This document shows positions 18,763 through 28,326 of a stretch of 64,000 bases of DNA, one piece after another; position 1 is the stretch's first letter; the number at the start of each line of letters is the position of its first letter. The translations under genes and the position numbers were made by a program. Under the pieces are notes generated by a model that was not told the origin of the DNA, did no database searches, and was given only the letters and a program-made list of their open reading frames with translations. This DNA is from DATFJT01 sp965230755 (lineage in GTDB: Bacteria; Bacteroidota; Bacteroidia; Chitinophagales; Saprospiraceae). Where the stretch lies: positions 1 to 64,000 of the forward strand of contig CBDDLT010000014.1 of NCBI GenBank assembly GCA_965230755.1, read 5' to 3'.

Positions 18763-20061
18763 ATGGAAGCCTTAGCACTAATATTGTTTCTTAGCATTAT
18801 CGTCGTTCTTCTTACCGGATACCCCGTAGCTATTGTACTTGGAGGGCTGTCCTATTTATTGGGAGTGATTTATTTGGGTTCAGACTTCTTTCACATAGTA
18901 CCCATGAGATTTATGGGCATCATGTCGAATAATGTTCTTATGGCTGTTCCCCTATTCATATTTATGGGTATCACCTTACAGAAATCAGAGATAGCGGAAC
19001 GCATGCTGATCAATATGTCCAGAATTTTTGGGAAGTGGAATGGAGGAATGGCCGTTTCTGTAATATTGGTTGGAACAATGCTGGCCGCCAGCACCGGAAT
19101 CGTTGGTGCCACAGTTGTTACCATGGGATTAATCAGTATGCCAGCTATGCTGAAAGCGGGATATTCTAATGAAATTACAAGTGGTATCATTACTGCATCT
19201 GGAACATTGGGACAGATTATTCCACCTTCTATTGTCCTCATACTTTTGGGTAGCGTACTCAATGTCTCCGTTGGAGAATTGTTTTACTACGCTTTTTTTC
19301 CGGGTTTTGTATTGGTCTTTTTATATCTTGGATATGTACTCTTGATGAGTGCTCTCAAACCCGGAACAATGGGTAAGCCATTGACTACAGGTGAAAATGC
19401 CGGTCTCAATTACCGAGAAATTCTAATCAGTTTTATTCTTCCTATTTGTTTGATCATTTTGGTACTGGGTTCTATTTATTTAGGCGTGGCTTCACCAACG
19501 GAAGCAGCTGCAGTAGGAAGCACAGGAGCAATTCTATTGGCTCTTTTCTCCGGTAAAATGAGTAAAAAAAGGCTTTTCGAAATTTCTAAGGAGACCAGTT
19601 TATTGACCAGTATGGTATTTTTCACCTTGCTAGGGGCTACCTGTTTTGCACTGGTATTTAGAGGACTTGGTGGAGATGATACTATCACCAACTTCTTATT
19701 GCAGTTAGATTTGGAAGTGATCTATTTCATTGCTGTATTAATGATCATTGTTTTTCTATTGGGATTCATCATTGACTTTATAGAAATCATCTTTATTCTG
19801 GTTCCCGTCGTATTACCGATTCTCAAGATTTACGATATTAATCTGCTATGGGCAGGTATTCTTTTGGCCATCAATATCCAAACTTCGTTCTTGACTCCTC
19901 CTTTTGGATTCTCCCTATTTTATCTTAGAGGAGTGGCTCCTCCAGGGGTGAAAACTTCGGATATTTATCGCGGAAGTATCCCTTTTCTATGCATTCAGGT
20001 AGTGGTACTTGTTATTCTATTGATCAGACCAGAGATATTCGGATTGAGTATGTTTAATTAA
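18763..20061 (+). CDS. dctM: TRAP transporter large permease subunit (DctM family)
   Basis: The large permease that carries substrate and sodium ions through the inner membrane. It has about a dozen hydrophobic segments over 432 residues. The family landmarks are visible: VPLFIFMGITLQKS, GTMLAASTGIVGATVVTMGL, ASGTLGQIIPPSIVLILLG and, in the second half, ASPTEAAAVGSTGA and NIQTSFLTPPFGFSLFYLRG. These repeats correspond to the two inverted halves of the ion-transporter superfamily fold. It is encoded one base after dctQ and is followed nine bases later by a lipoprotein gene, suggesting a three-gene transcript. Confidence 0.93.
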   Translation: MEALALILFLSIIVVLLTGYPVAIVLGGLSYLLGVIYLGSDFFHIVPMRFMGIMSNNVLMAVPLFIFMGITLQKSEIAERMLINMSRIFGKWNGGMAVSVILVGTMLAASTGIVGATVVTMGLISMPAMLKAGYSNEITSGIITASGTLGQIIPPSIVLILLGSVLNVSVGELFYYAFFPGFVLVFLYLGYVLLMSALKPGTMGKPLTTGENAGLNYREILISFILPICLIILVLGSIYLGVASPTEAAAVGSTGAILLALFSGKMSKKRLFEISKETSLLTSMVFFTLLGATCFALVFRGLGGDDTITNFLLQLDLEVIYFIAVLMIIVFLLGFIIDFIEIIFILVPVVLPILKIYDINLLWAGILLAINIQTSFLTPPFGFSLFYLRGVAPPGVKTSDIYRGSIPFLCIQVVVLVILLIRPEIFGLSMFN

Positions 20062-20070
20062 AAATTCATC

Positions 20071-20706
20071 ATGAAAAAGATATATTTTATATTACTGATT
20101 ACCCTGTTTTCATGCAATTCCAGCGATGAAGACCAAACGATGGCTTTTCCGATGACATTTGTATTTAGCGAATCGGTGAGTAGCACAAAATATCAGGGCT
20201 ATACTGGAATGGATACAGTACTTTCTAAAATTGATGTAACTGGTACACGTTTCGAAAGATTAAACGACACCATTTTCGAATATTTAGAATCGAATGATTT
20301 TGTTGATGAGGCACTTTATTTTTATGCCTTTAGAGAATTCACCTTGCTGAACGAAGAACGTGCATCTTTTTATGTTCCTGATTTAGATACAACTCTTCTA
20401 GCTAGCTATTATCGAATTAATGAAGACTTTTTCATAATAGATAGTACCTATCTTCCACCAATTGATGTCTTTTTCAGTTCACAAGATCCCAACAGAGAAG
20501 ATTTAATGTTTATGCCCGGTGTATTCTATTATATCAAAAGGTACAATAATGGAGACGAAATAATATCCTTGGACTTATTCATTGACCACAAAGTAGAAAT
20601 CGATAATTTTGATGAAAATAAACTGCAATCGGATAATCCTAAAAGATTAAATGAAAGAGATACAATGATGGTTTATTACGTGCAGTTTTTCTTCGAAAAA
20701 CAATAA
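20071..20706 (+). CDS. Lipoprotein of unknown function
   Basis: A 211-residue protein starting with a lipoprotein signal (LITLFSC as lipobox). No family is recognised. The mature part is acidic and rich in aromatic residues, with short repeated elements such as FEYLESNDFVDE and EYFYIDST-like strands suggesting a beta-rich fold. It begins nine bases after dctM and probably shares its transcript. It is convergent with aroC, the two stops being separated by one base. Its role alongside the transporter is unknown. Confidence 0.7.
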   Translation: MKKIYFILLITLFSCNSSDEDQTMAFPMTFVFSESVSSTKYQGYTGMDTVLSKIDVTGTRFERLNDTIFEYLESNDFVDEALYFYAFREFTLLNEERASFYVPDLDTTLLASYYRINEDFFIIDSTYLPPIDVFFSSQDPNREDLMFMPGVFYYIKRYNNGDEIISLDLFIDHKVEIDNFDENKLQSDNPKRLNERDTMMVYYVQFFFEKQ

Positions 20707-20707
20707 C

Positions 20708-21682
20708 CTAATGCCTTCTCAATAGTACAAAATCTGCCAATACCATAGCTGTCATGGCTTCGATAACCGGTGGGACACGAAGCGCTATACAAGCATCATG
20801 TCTTCCCTCAATGATCAATTCTTCGATCTTATTGTGCTCAAAATTAAAGGTAGACTGGGGCAAAGCTATGCTTGAAGTAGGCTTTACAGCAACCTTGAAA
20901 ATCAATTCATTGCCATTGCTTATGCCTCCACTGATCCCGCCAGCATGATTGGTCTCTGACTTTCCTGAGGCATCAATGATATTGTCGTTGTGCTCACTTC
21001 CTTTCATGGATGCGGCTGCGAAACCAGCACCGAATTCTATGCCTTTCATTGCTGGGAGAGAAAAAATCGCATGGCTTAATCGCGCATGCATAGAATCGAA
21101 AAATGGTTCGCCCAAGCCCACCGGAACACCACTCACCTTGCATTCCACAATTCCTCCAATAGAATCCTTGGTCGTAATAGCTTCCTCAATGGCCTTATGT
21201 ATATCTTTACTGCCTCCAGCTTCAATAAGTACAGCTAAAATGCTCATTTTCGGTATTAACTTCTTAGCCACCGCACCAGCAGCTACTAGTGGAAGTGTGA
21301 GCCTACCAGAGAAGTATCCCCCACCCCTGTAATCATTATACCCCTTGTATTTCTTTCGTGCTACAAAATCAGAATGGCCCGGTCTGGGATGATGAATTAA
21401 ATTACTGTAGTCCTTAGACTTAACATTATTGTTTTCGAATAATATAGTAATGGGTGCCCCGGTGGTTTTCCCTTCGAAAATACCGCTCTTGAACTGAGGA
21501 ATATCAGATTCTATCCTCGGCGTAGTTCCCTTGGCACCGCTTTTTCTACGCATGATATCCGGCATTAAATCATCAACGCTTAGATCAATTCCAGGTGGAC
21601 AGCCGTCTATTGTTATCCCTACACATGCTCCATGCGACTCACCAAAGATGCTTACTCTAAATAGTCTACCAAAAGTATTCAT
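20708..21682 (-). CDS. aroC: Chorismate synthase
   Basis: AroC converts 5-enolpyruvylshikimate-3-phosphate to chorismate using reduced FMN, the last common step of aromatic biosynthesis. The signatures GESHGACVGITIDGCPPG, RRKSGAKGTTPRIESD and the DYRGGGYFSGRLT segment are present, as is the histidine in RPGHSDF. At 324 residues it is at the short end of the family (usually 350-360). It is the last gene of the supra-operon and its ATG overlaps the aroA stop by four bases. Trp biosynthesis genes upstream in the same operon use its product directly. Confidence 0.95.
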   Translation of the reverse strand: MNTFGRLFRVSIFGESHGACVGITIDGCPPGIDLSVDDLMPDIMRRKSGAKGTTPRIESDIPQFKSGIFEGKTTGAPITILFENNNVKSKDYSNLIHHPRPGHSDFVARKKYKGYNDYRGGGYFSGRLTLPLVAAGAVAKKLIPKMSILAVLIEAGGSKDIHKAIEEAITTKDSIGGIVECKVSGVPVGLGEPFFDSMHARLSHAIFSLPAMKGIEFGAGFAAASMKGSEHNDNIIDASGKSETNHAGGISGGISNGNELIFKVAVKPTSSIALPQSTFNFEHNKIEELIIEGRHDACIALRVPPVIEAMTAMVLADFVLLRRH

Positions 21683-22947
21683 AGTTCATTCGTTATAGGA
21701 AAACTTAACTGCTCAAAGTCTCCAAAAAAATCAGGATAAGATTTGTTCACCGCTTCAGTACCTTCTATCTCTATAGGACCATCCGCAATTAAGGCGGCTA
21801 TCGCTCCCATCATAGCAATTCTATGATCATTGTTCGAATAAATTCTTCCGGACACCCGATTTCCACCATGAATGTACATTTTATCGCCATCTAAATCGAT
21901 GGCCACACCCAATTTTTTCCATTCTTCCTGAAGAACCAAGGCTCGATTGCTCTCCTTATGCAATAACCGACTCACTCCTCTAATAACGCTCACTCCATTA
22001 CAGGCTGCAGCCAGATTGGATAAGGGAGGAAAAAGATCCGGACAATCCGTGGCGTCGAAATAAAATGGTTTAAGTTTCTTTTTCCTTACGGTAATGGAAT
22101 TGTCATTAATTTCCATTTCAGCCCCCACTTTTCGTAAAACCTCCAGGATTGCCATATCCGCTTGCTTCGAAGAAAAATTGATGTTATTGATTGTAGCCTC
22201 TCCTCCTATCGCAGCTCCTACTAGATGGAATGCAGTACCGCTCCAATCTCCCTCCACGTAATAAGAATCACAAGCATATTGCTGATTTCCTGTTATCAAA
22301 AAATGCTCATATCCCTCATGCTCCAATTCTACCCCAAAGTGTTTCATCACTTCCAAAGTCATATCGATATAGGGCTTGCTTTTTAGATTGTTGACTTTAA
22401 TGATGCTGTTCTCATTTACTAACGGAAGGGCTATAAGCAGACCAGTAAGAAATTGCGAACTTTGACTGCCATCCAATTCAATTTCTCCTCCTCGCATTGG
22501 GCCTTGTATTGAAAGTGGCAGATATCCGCTATTCGTGTTTAATTGAACACTCAACTTTTCCATTTCCGCTTCAGAAATGTGAAGTGGTCTTTTATTTAAT
22601 GAACCTTCTCCCGTAAAATTAATTTGCTCCGAAAACAAGGCCGCAACGGGAACGAACATTCGAATGCCCAGACCCGCCTCACCTGCTTTGAGTTGATTAT
22701 CTATTACTTTCTCCGTTCCCTTAATGTAAAGTTCTTCATTCTTTTCTTTGATTTCAGCCCCAAGTTTTTTGGCCATATCTATGGCACTCAGGGCGTCATT
22801 GCAAAACGATGGATTCTGAAGAATTGTATTTCCGGATGACAACAAAGCCAAGGCTACAGCCCTTTGCATGAAGCTTTTAGAAGGAGGAGCCTTTATTGTT
22901 CCTTTATATGTAGATGGTAAAATTATTTTGTTCATGGATTGTTTCAA
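21679..22947 (-). CDS. aroA: 3-phosphoshikimate 1-carboxyvinyltransferase (EPSP synthase)
   Basis: AroA joins shikimate-3-phosphate and phosphoenolpyruvate. The N-terminal PPSKSFMQRAVALALL motif supplies the phosphate-binding lysine, and further hallmarks are LNKRPLHI, DGSQSSQFLTGLLIALP and NDHRIAMMGAIAAL. The loop that reads NAGTAMR in E. coli is here EAGLGIRM, so it is not the classical enterobacterial form; what that means for inhibitor sensitivity cannot be told from sequence. The 422-residue length is normal. It starts nine bases after aroB and overlaps aroC by four bases. An alternative start four codons downstream (MNKI) is possible. Confidence 0.94.
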   Translation of the reverse strand: MKQSMNKIILPSTYKGTIKAPPSKSFMQRAVALALLSSGNTILQNPSFCNDALSAIDMAKKLGAEIKEKNEELYIKGTEKVIDNQLKAGEAGLGIRMFVPVAALFSEQINFTGEGSLNKRPLHISEAEMEKLSVQLNTNSGYLPLSIQGPMRGGEIELDGSQSSQFLTGLLIALPLVNENSIIKVNNLKSKPYIDMTLEVMKHFGVELEHEGYEHFLITGNQQYACDSYYVEGDWSGTAFHLVGAAIGGEATINNINFSSKQADMAILEVLRKVGAEMEINDNSITVRKKKLKPFYFDATDCPDLFPPLSNLAAACNGVSVIRGVSRLLHKESNRALVLQEEWKKLGVAIDLDGDKMYIHGGNRVSGRIYSNNDHRIAMMGAIAALIADGPIEIEGTEAVNKSYPDFFGDFEQLSFPITNEL

Positions 22948-22956
22948 CTACACTGT

Positions 22957-23985
22957 TTATACTTGATTTAAGGACAATTCTAAATCTTTAAAAGGAATCT
23001 CTTCCACCGAAACTTTTCCTATTTCCTTCATGAATACAAAGTCTATTTTTTCCGCATTCTTCTTCTTGTCCTTCATTATCAAATTCATCAATTCCTTGTT
23101 GCTGGGTATTCCTATTTTTGGCATGTCTAATATTGAAATTAATTTTTTGACCTTATCCATATCTTCCCGATTGCAATGGCCAAGATGATAGGATAACTCT
23201 GCCATTGATATTAATCCCAAGGCAATGGCTTGGCCATGTGGAATGCCCGTTAGAGATTCAATGGCATGACCAATGGTGTGACCTAGATTTAACTTTTTCC
23301 GCTCACCCTTTTCCCGCTCGTCTCTGTTGACTATTGCCGTTTTAATTTTAATTGATTCATAGATGAGCTCCTGTAAAACGTCAAAATTTAATCGAAGAAT
23401 TTCATCCATTCTACTTTCGACTTTCGCAAATAATTCAGCATCGCATATAATGCTGTGCTTAATTAGTTCTACAAGGCCATTTTTGATTTCATCCATCGGC
23501 AGTGTTCGTAACATACTTGTATCACATATCACAAACTCAGGTTGGTTAAATACACCGATCAGATTCTTGAAGCCTCTAAAATTTACTCCGGTTTTTCCTC
23601 CTACGCTTGCATCCACCTGGGACAACAGAGACGTAGAAACATAGCCAAATCGAATGCCCCTCATATAAATTGATGCAACATAACCCGTTATATCGCAAAC
23701 GATTCCACCACCAATTCCAACCAAAAAAGTATGCCGGTCTGCACCTATTTTGACCAATTCTTCAATAATGAATTCCACCGTTTGCCAAGTTTTGATTTTT
23801 TCTCCCACACCGATCGTAATGGTAGGATAATCTGGAAACTTACTTTGGTAGAAAGCCTTTAGGTTTTCATCCGTTACTAGAACCAGAGATGATATGTTTT
23901 CGGGAATATAATCCATTAGATTCTCGAGTTTCTCACCTACAAGAATTCGCGACTTTTTATACTCTTCAATTTCCTGAACCATCAT
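22957..23985 (-). CDS. aroB: 3-dehydroquinate synthase
   Basis: AroB cyclises DAHP to 3-dehydroquinate, with NAD+ and a divalent metal. The NAD-binding glycine loop appears as LVGIGGGIVCDITGYVASIY, followed by PTTLLSQVDASVGGKTG-like residues (here VSTSLLSQVDASVGGKTG), the metal ligand Glu in GLVELIKH and the two histidines in NLGHTIGHAIES and GIPHGQAIALG. At 342 residues it is a normal monofunctional enzyme. It begins two bases after the DAHP synthase gene, placing the first two steps of the shikimate pathway next to each other. Confidence 0.95.
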   Translation of the reverse strand: MMVQEIEEYKKSRILVGEKLENLMDYIPENISSLVLVTDENLKAFYQSKFPDYPTITIGVGEKIKTWQTVEFIIEELVKIGADRHTFLVGIGGGIVCDITGYVASIYMRGIRFGYVSTSLLSQVDASVGGKTGVNFRGFKNLIGVFNQPEFVICDTSMLRTLPMDEIKNGLVELIKHSIICDAELFAKVESRMDEILRLNFDVLQELIYESIKIKTAIVNRDEREKGERKKLNLGHTIGHAIESLTGIPHGQAIALGLISMAELSYHLGHCNREDMDKVKKLISILDMPKIGIPSNKELMNLIMKDKKKNAEKIDFVFMKEIGKVSVEEIPFKDLELSLNQV

Positions 23986-23987
23986 GG

Positions 23988-24989
23988 TTAAAGTATTTCT
24001 TTTAGCTGTTTTATTTTATCCATCAACTTTCCAAATTCTGCAAGATCTATGGTCTGTTGTGCATCCGTAGCCGCCCTATTGGGAGTCTTGTGAATTTCAA
24101 TGATGATACCATCTGCCCCAGCCGCTACTCCTGCTAGTGCCATCGAAAATACGTGTTTTCTGATTCCTATTCCGTGCGAAGGATCAACAACTACCGGAAG
24201 ATGCGATTTTTCCCTTAAGATGGGTACAGCATTCAAGTCCAAAGTATTCCGATAAGAGGTTTCGAAACTCCTTATTCCCCTCTCACAGAGAATAATTTTT
24301 TCGTTTCCATTTTTAAAGACATATTCCGCAGAATGAAGTAGCTCATCAATGGTGCCACTAATACCCCTTTTTAACAATACTGGTTTATCTACTTCTCCCA
24401 AAGCTTCCAGAAGATTAAAGTTTTGCGAATTTCTAGCGCCAACCTGGAATATATCCACATAAGGAAGCATTGGTTCGATTTGTCCCACCTCCATTACCTC
24501 TGTAATAATCTTGATGCCATTTTCCTTGCAAGCGGTGTAGAACATTTTCAAGCCCTCCATTCCCAAGCCACGAAAACTATATGGATTGGTTCTAGGTTTA
24601 TATACCCCTCCTCTCATGATTCGAACATCATTCCGCTTCAGGCATTCAATGGTATTTTCAATCTGCTCTTCACTTTCTATACTACAGGGTCCTGCCATTA
24701 CCGAAAAATGGCCATTACCGATTTTAATATTATCGCCAATATCCACTACCGTCCTACCTACCTTCCACTTGCTACTGACCATTTTATGCTTGCCGCCTAC
24801 TCTATGGACATCAGCGACACCGTTTAAATGACCTATAGTTCTTATATCAAATTCCTTTTGCGGCACGCAAATGTGATAAGAACCACTTTGAGTTCTAACA
24901 GGAAAGTAGTCGATCTTTAGACTATCCAGAGTTCGATTGATAATCTCAGAATCCCTATTTACTATGTTTTTATCTAATTGGATGATCAT
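23988..24989 (-). CDS. aroF: 3-deoxy-7-phosphoheptulonate (DAHP) synthase, type I-beta with ferredoxin-like regulatory domain
   Basis: This enzyme condenses phosphoenolpyruvate and erythrose-4-phosphate, the entry step of the shikimate pathway. About 75 N-terminal residues form a ferredoxin-like domain as in the Thermotoga maritima enzyme, in which that domain mediates feedback inhibition by Tyr and Phe. The catalytic barrel shows VMAGPCSIES, RGGVYKPRTNPYSFRGLG, QVGARNSQNFNLL, LLKRG, ILCERGIRSFE and VVVDPSHG. I chose the ATG at 24989 (MIIQLDKN); one at 25010 is possible. Start overlaps the trpA stop by 20 bases. The gene symbol is used in the Gram-positive sense. Confidence 0.92.
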   Translation of the reverse strand: MIIQLDKNIVNRDSEIINRTLDSLKIDYFPVRTQSGSYHICVPQKEFDIRTIGHLNGVADVHRVGGKHKMVSSKWKVGRTVVDIGDNIKIGNGHFSVMAGPCSIESEEQIENTIECLKRNDVRIMRGGVYKPRTNPYSFRGLGMEGLKMFYTACKENGIKIITEVMEVGQIEPMLPYVDIFQVGARNSQNFNLLEALGEVDKPVLLKRGISGTIDELLHSAEYVFKNGNEKIILCERGIRSFETSYRNTLDLNAVPILREKSHLPVVVDPSHGIGIRKHVFSMALAGVAAGADGIIIEIHKTPNRAATDAQQTIDLAEFGKLMDKIKQLKEIL

Positions 24990-25749
24990 TATTTCTAAGT
25001 TTTTTAACAAAAATGGATATATCAGAGTTCAAATCTTTGCTCTGAGCAATACTTCTTATAAAAGCGCTTCCGATTATCCCGCCAGCAGCATACTGCGAGA
25101 CAAAATCCAAATCCTCTTTATCCTGAATATTGAATCCTACTAAAATCGGATTCTCAAGCTGCATGGCCTTCAATCTCCTTAAATAGCTCTCGGCTTCACT
25201 TATATTTTTATTCCTTCCAGTTGTACTTGAACTGCTCACCGCATAAATAAATGAGTTGCTGTGTTGATCTATCGTTCGAATGCGTTCTTCAGCTGTTTCA
25301 GGCGTGACAAGGAACACCATGTCCAAACCATATAGATCAAATATCTCCTTGTAATCTTCAAGATACATTTCAAGGGGCAAATCAGGGATAATTAGGGCTT
25401 CAACTCCCATTTCGGAACATTTACGACAGAAAGATTCTACTCCATACTTGTATACACTGTTGAAATAGCCCATCATTAGAATAGGCATATTCGTATTACA
25501 TGAATTCAATTGCTCAAATATCAGATCAGTTTTTATTCCATTCTTTATAGCTACAGAACTACTTTGTTGTATGGTAGGTCCATCGCTAAGAGGGTCTGAA
25601 TAAGGCAATCCAATTTCTACCATATCAACACCTTCTTTTTCCAAAGCATTCAAAATGCCTGGCAAACTCCCCAACTCCGGAAATCCTGCCGTGATATATA
25701 CATTGAGCACCCGACCATCTCTTTCATTGATCATTTCTTTAATTCTCAT
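24970..25749 (-). CDS. trpA: Tryptophan synthase alpha chain
   Basis: TrpA splits indole-3-glycerol phosphate into indole and glyceraldehyde-3-phosphate and passes indole to TrpB. The catalytic Glu lies in MVEIGLPYSDPLSDGPTIQ and the catalytic Asp in ALIIPDLPLE; FIYAVSSSSTTG and VGFNI complete the phosphate-binding loops. At 259 residues the barrel is complete, although the second phosphate loop is slightly changed at GGIIGSAFIR. Overlaps of 11 bases with trpB upstream and 20 bases with the DAHP synthase gene downstream indicate translational coupling. Confidence 0.94.
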   Translation of the reverse strand: MRIKEMINERDGRVLNVYITAGFPELGSLPGILNALEKEGVDMVEIGLPYSDPLSDGPTIQQSSSVAIKNGIKTDLIFEQLNSCNTNMPILMMGYFNSVYKYGVESFCRKCSEMGVEALIIPDLPLEMYLEDYKEIFDLYGLDMVFLVTPETAEERIRTIDQHSNSFIYAVSSSSTTGRNKNISEAESYLRRLKAMQLENPILVGFNIQDKEDLDFVSQYAAGGIIGSAFIRSIAQSKDLNSDISIFVKKLRNNDHPIR

Positions 25750-26917
25750 CTTTCAAATATTTTGTGATTGAATCAAGATCCTTGTCACCTCTTCCGCTAA
25801 GATTTACTACTATTTTATCTGAAGGCCGTAAGTTTAGTTTCTCCAAATAAGCCAGAGCATGAGAAGACTCCAGTGCCGGAATTATTCCTTCTTTTTGAGA
25901 TAGAAGTAAGGCAGCTTGAACTGCTTCATCATCCGTAACATGACCATAAACAACTCTTTCTGCGGCATGCAAATGTGAATGTTGAGGCCCAATTCCCGGG
26001 TAATCCAGACCTGCAGAAATACTGTGTGGTTCTATCACCTGTCCATCCGTGGTCTGCATCACTTTGGTCATGGAGGCATGCAAAACACCTTTTGATCCCA
26101 AAGCTAATGTGGCAGCCGTTTTGTCCGTTTCAATCCCCATTCCTGATGCTTCTACACCGATAAGTTGGACTTCTTCTTCATCTAGATAATGGTAAAATGC
26201 TCCCATTGCATTGCTCCCACCTCCTACACAAGCGATAACATGAGTCGGGTTGGTTTTCAATTGTTCTTTAATCTCCTCGCTTATCACGGATTGAAGTCTT
26301 GCCACCATATCCGGGTAAGGGTGTGGGCCAACAACGGAACCAATGATATAATGTGTGTCTACAGGATTGTTGATCCAATCTCGTATAGCCTCGTTGGTGG
26401 CATCCTTTAAAGTTTGGCTTCCCGAGTATACAGGAATAATTTCAGCGCCTAACATTTTCATTCTGGCAACATTCGAAGCTTGTCGCTTCACGTCTTTGCT
26501 ACCCATGTATACTATGCATTTCAGACCCATTAGCGCACAAACGGTAGCCGTTGCCACGCCGTGTTGGCCTGCTCCCGTCTCCGCTATAATTCGATTTTTT
26601 CCCAATCTTTGGGCAATAAGGATCTGTCCAAGGGTATTGTTGATCTTATGCGCTCCGGTATGACATAAATCCTCTCTTTTTAGATAGATCGAAGTATTGT
26701 AATATTCACTTAGTCTAGTCGCGAAGTACAATGGTGTTGGTCGTCCAACATAATCTTGGAGCAGCGCGTTAAACCGCTTTTTGAATTCTTCACTACCCAT
26801 AAGATCCAGGTAACTTTCCTGCAATTCGCGAATATTGGGATAAAGAATCTCGGGGATGAATGCACCACCAAATTCTCCAAAAAATCCCTTCTCGTCGATC
26901 GAAAACTTATCTTTCAT
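25739..26917 (-). CDS. trpB: Tryptophan synthase beta chain
   Basis: TrpB is the pyridoxal-phosphate enzyme that makes tryptophan from indole and serine. The PLP lysine sits in HTGAHKINNTLGQ, the catalytic Glu region in AETGAGQHGVATAT, and the phosphate cup in CVGGGSNAMG; SAGLDYPGIGPQHSHLH and NLSGRGDKD are also conserved. It is the TrpB1 type (392 residues) that pairs with TrpA, encoded immediately after with an 11-base overlap. It overlaps trpF by 11 bases on the other side. Confidence 0.96.
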   Translation of the reverse strand: MKDKFSIDEKGFFGEFGGAFIPEILYPNIRELQESYLDLMGSEEFKKRFNALLQDYVGRPTPLYFATRLSEYYNTSIYLKREDLCHTGAHKINNTLGQILIAQRLGKNRIIAETGAGQHGVATATVCALMGLKCIVYMGSKDVKRQASNVARMKMLGAEIIPVYSGSQTLKDATNEAIRDWINNPVDTHYIIGSVVGPHPYPDMVARLQSVISEEIKEQLKTNPTHVIACVGGGSNAMGAFYHYLDEEEVQLIGVEASGMGIETDKTAATLALGSKGVLHASMTKVMQTTDGQVIEPHSISAGLDYPGIGPQHSHLHAAERVVYGHVTDDEAVQAALLLSQKEGIIPALESSHALAYLEKLNLRPSDKIVVNLSGRGDKDLDSITKYLKDEN

Positions 26918-27533
26918 CTCTTATCTTTTTAATGGCCAATTCTACGAGCGCTGGATTCTTCAATCCCGGGCTCGTTTCTAAACAACTATTGAGATCAACC
27001 CCATACAAATGGGATATTTCCATCTCTTTGATAGTATCTAAATCTTTTACCCCGATTCCTCCGCTGAGAAAAAACGGTTTATCCTCCTTGTAGTTTTTCA
27101 GTAATTCCCAATCGAATTGTCTTCCGCTACCACCATAATTCTTTGAAGCAGTATCGAAGAGAAAAAAATCGACATAGTTTGTATAGTTTCGAAGAACATT
27201 CCAGGCTAATGATGGATCAACCTGCAGTGCTTTGATGATTGCTATTCCTTCGTGATAAACTTTCTTGACATAATCTCTCGACTCATGTCCGTGAAGTTGG
27301 ACATAATCCAAAGAAAATTTCTTTGCTAATCTTATCAGTCTATCAATGGGTTCATTCACGAACACTCCCACTTTTTTGATTGATTGGTCCAATTTATCCA
27401 AGGCTAATAGCGTATTCTCCCCAATCATTCGAGTCGATTGAGCATAGAATATGAAGCCCATAAAATCAGGTCTTAAGTTTTCTATATACCTTATGTTATT
27501 CGGATACTTTAATCCACATATCTTAATTTTCAT
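26907..27533 (-). CDS. trpF: Phosphoribosylanthranilate isomerase
   Basis: TrpF isomerises phosphoribosylanthranilate to the carboxyphenylamino-deoxyribulose phosphate. The short barrel of 208 residues shows the catalytic cysteine in KICGLKYPNN, the DYVQLHGHES strand, catalytic Asp in FFLFDTAS, and FFLSGGIGVKDL near the phosphate site, then GVDLNSCLETSPGLKN. Here it is a separate gene, not fused to trpC as in enterobacteria. It overlaps both neighbours by 11 bases. Confidence 0.94.
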   Translation of the reverse strand: MKIKICGLKYPNNIRYIENLRPDFMGFIFYAQSTRMIGENTLLALDKLDQSIKKVGVFVNEPIDRLIRLAKKFSLDYVQLHGHESRDYVKKVYHEGIAIIKALQVDPSLAWNVLRNYTNYVDFFLFDTASKNYGGSGRQFDWELLKNYKEDKPFFLSGGIGVKDLDTIKEMEISHLYGVDLNSCLETSPGLKNPALVELAIKKIRDER

Positions 27534-28326
27534 TGGCCAAAGATTTATAGTCTTCGATTAATTCCTTACAAGCCTTAGCGGGCTCGCTTTTCGACATAAA
27601 ATGCCCTCCTATCAAGAATCCGTCATATCCATTTTCCTTTAGTAAGCGTATATCTTCTGCTCTTCTGATTCCGCTCTCACTTATTTTGACCAAGCCATCA
27701 GGCAAAAACTCGGAAAGCCTTATGCTGTTTTCAATCTCGATATCGAAGTTTTCCAGATTTCGATTGTTTACACCAATCAAATCCACATACGCATTGACAT
27801 GGCTTGCAATCTCCTGTTCGTTATGCACTTCTAAGAGTACTTCAAGGCCGATATCCTTGGCCAGTTTTGCCAGAGATTTACACTTGCTTGGACTCAGACA
27901 AGCTGCGATTAAAAGAACACAATCCGCTCCCCAACTCTTGGTCTCAATAATTTGATACTCGTCTATAATGAAATCTTTACGTAAGATGGGACAGAAATTA
28001 TACCTGCGTACTGTTTCTAAGTCCTTACGACTGCCTGAAAAGAAATTCTCTTCGGTCAATACAGATATGGCTGAAGCGCCGGACTGCATATATGAAATGC
28101 TCAACTTTTCAACATCTACCTCTTCGCGGATTATTCCCGCACTAGGAGAACTTCTCTTAATTTCCGATATAATCCCAACTCGATCTGCTCTCTTTAAGTA
28201 TCTGGTCATTGATACGACTTCAGAATCGAAGAAGATACTCATCTCCAGACGCTTAATGGAAACAAACTCCTTCGATTGTCGAATTGATTTCGTCTTATTC
28301 TCGATGATCTTTTCCAGAATATTCAT
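27523..28326 (-). CDS. trpC: Indole-3-glycerol phosphate synthase
   Basis: TrpC closes the indole ring to give indole-3-glycerol phosphate. Family landmarks are EIKRSSPSAGIIR (catalytic Lys), SVLTEENFFSGSRKDL, ILRKDFIIDEYQI, VLLEVHNEQE, IGVNNRNLENF and KISESGIRRAEDI. At 267 residues the single-function barrel is full length. The N-terminal extra helix typical of the family (LEKIIENKTKSIRQ) is present. It overlaps trpD by four bases and trpF by 11 bases. Confidence 0.95.
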   Translation of the reverse strand: MNILEKIIENKTKSIRQSKEFVSIKRLEMSIFFDSEVVSMTRYLKRADRVGIISEIKRSSPSAGIIREEVDVEKLSISYMQSGASAISVLTEENFFSGSRKDLETVRRYNFCPILRKDFIIDEYQIIETKSWGADCVLLIAACLSPSKCKSLAKLAKDIGLEVLLEVHNEQEIASHVNAYVDLIGVNNRNLENFDIEIENSIRLSEFLPDGLVKISESGIRRAEDIRLLKENGYDGFLIGGHFMSKSEPAKACKELIEDYKSLANEN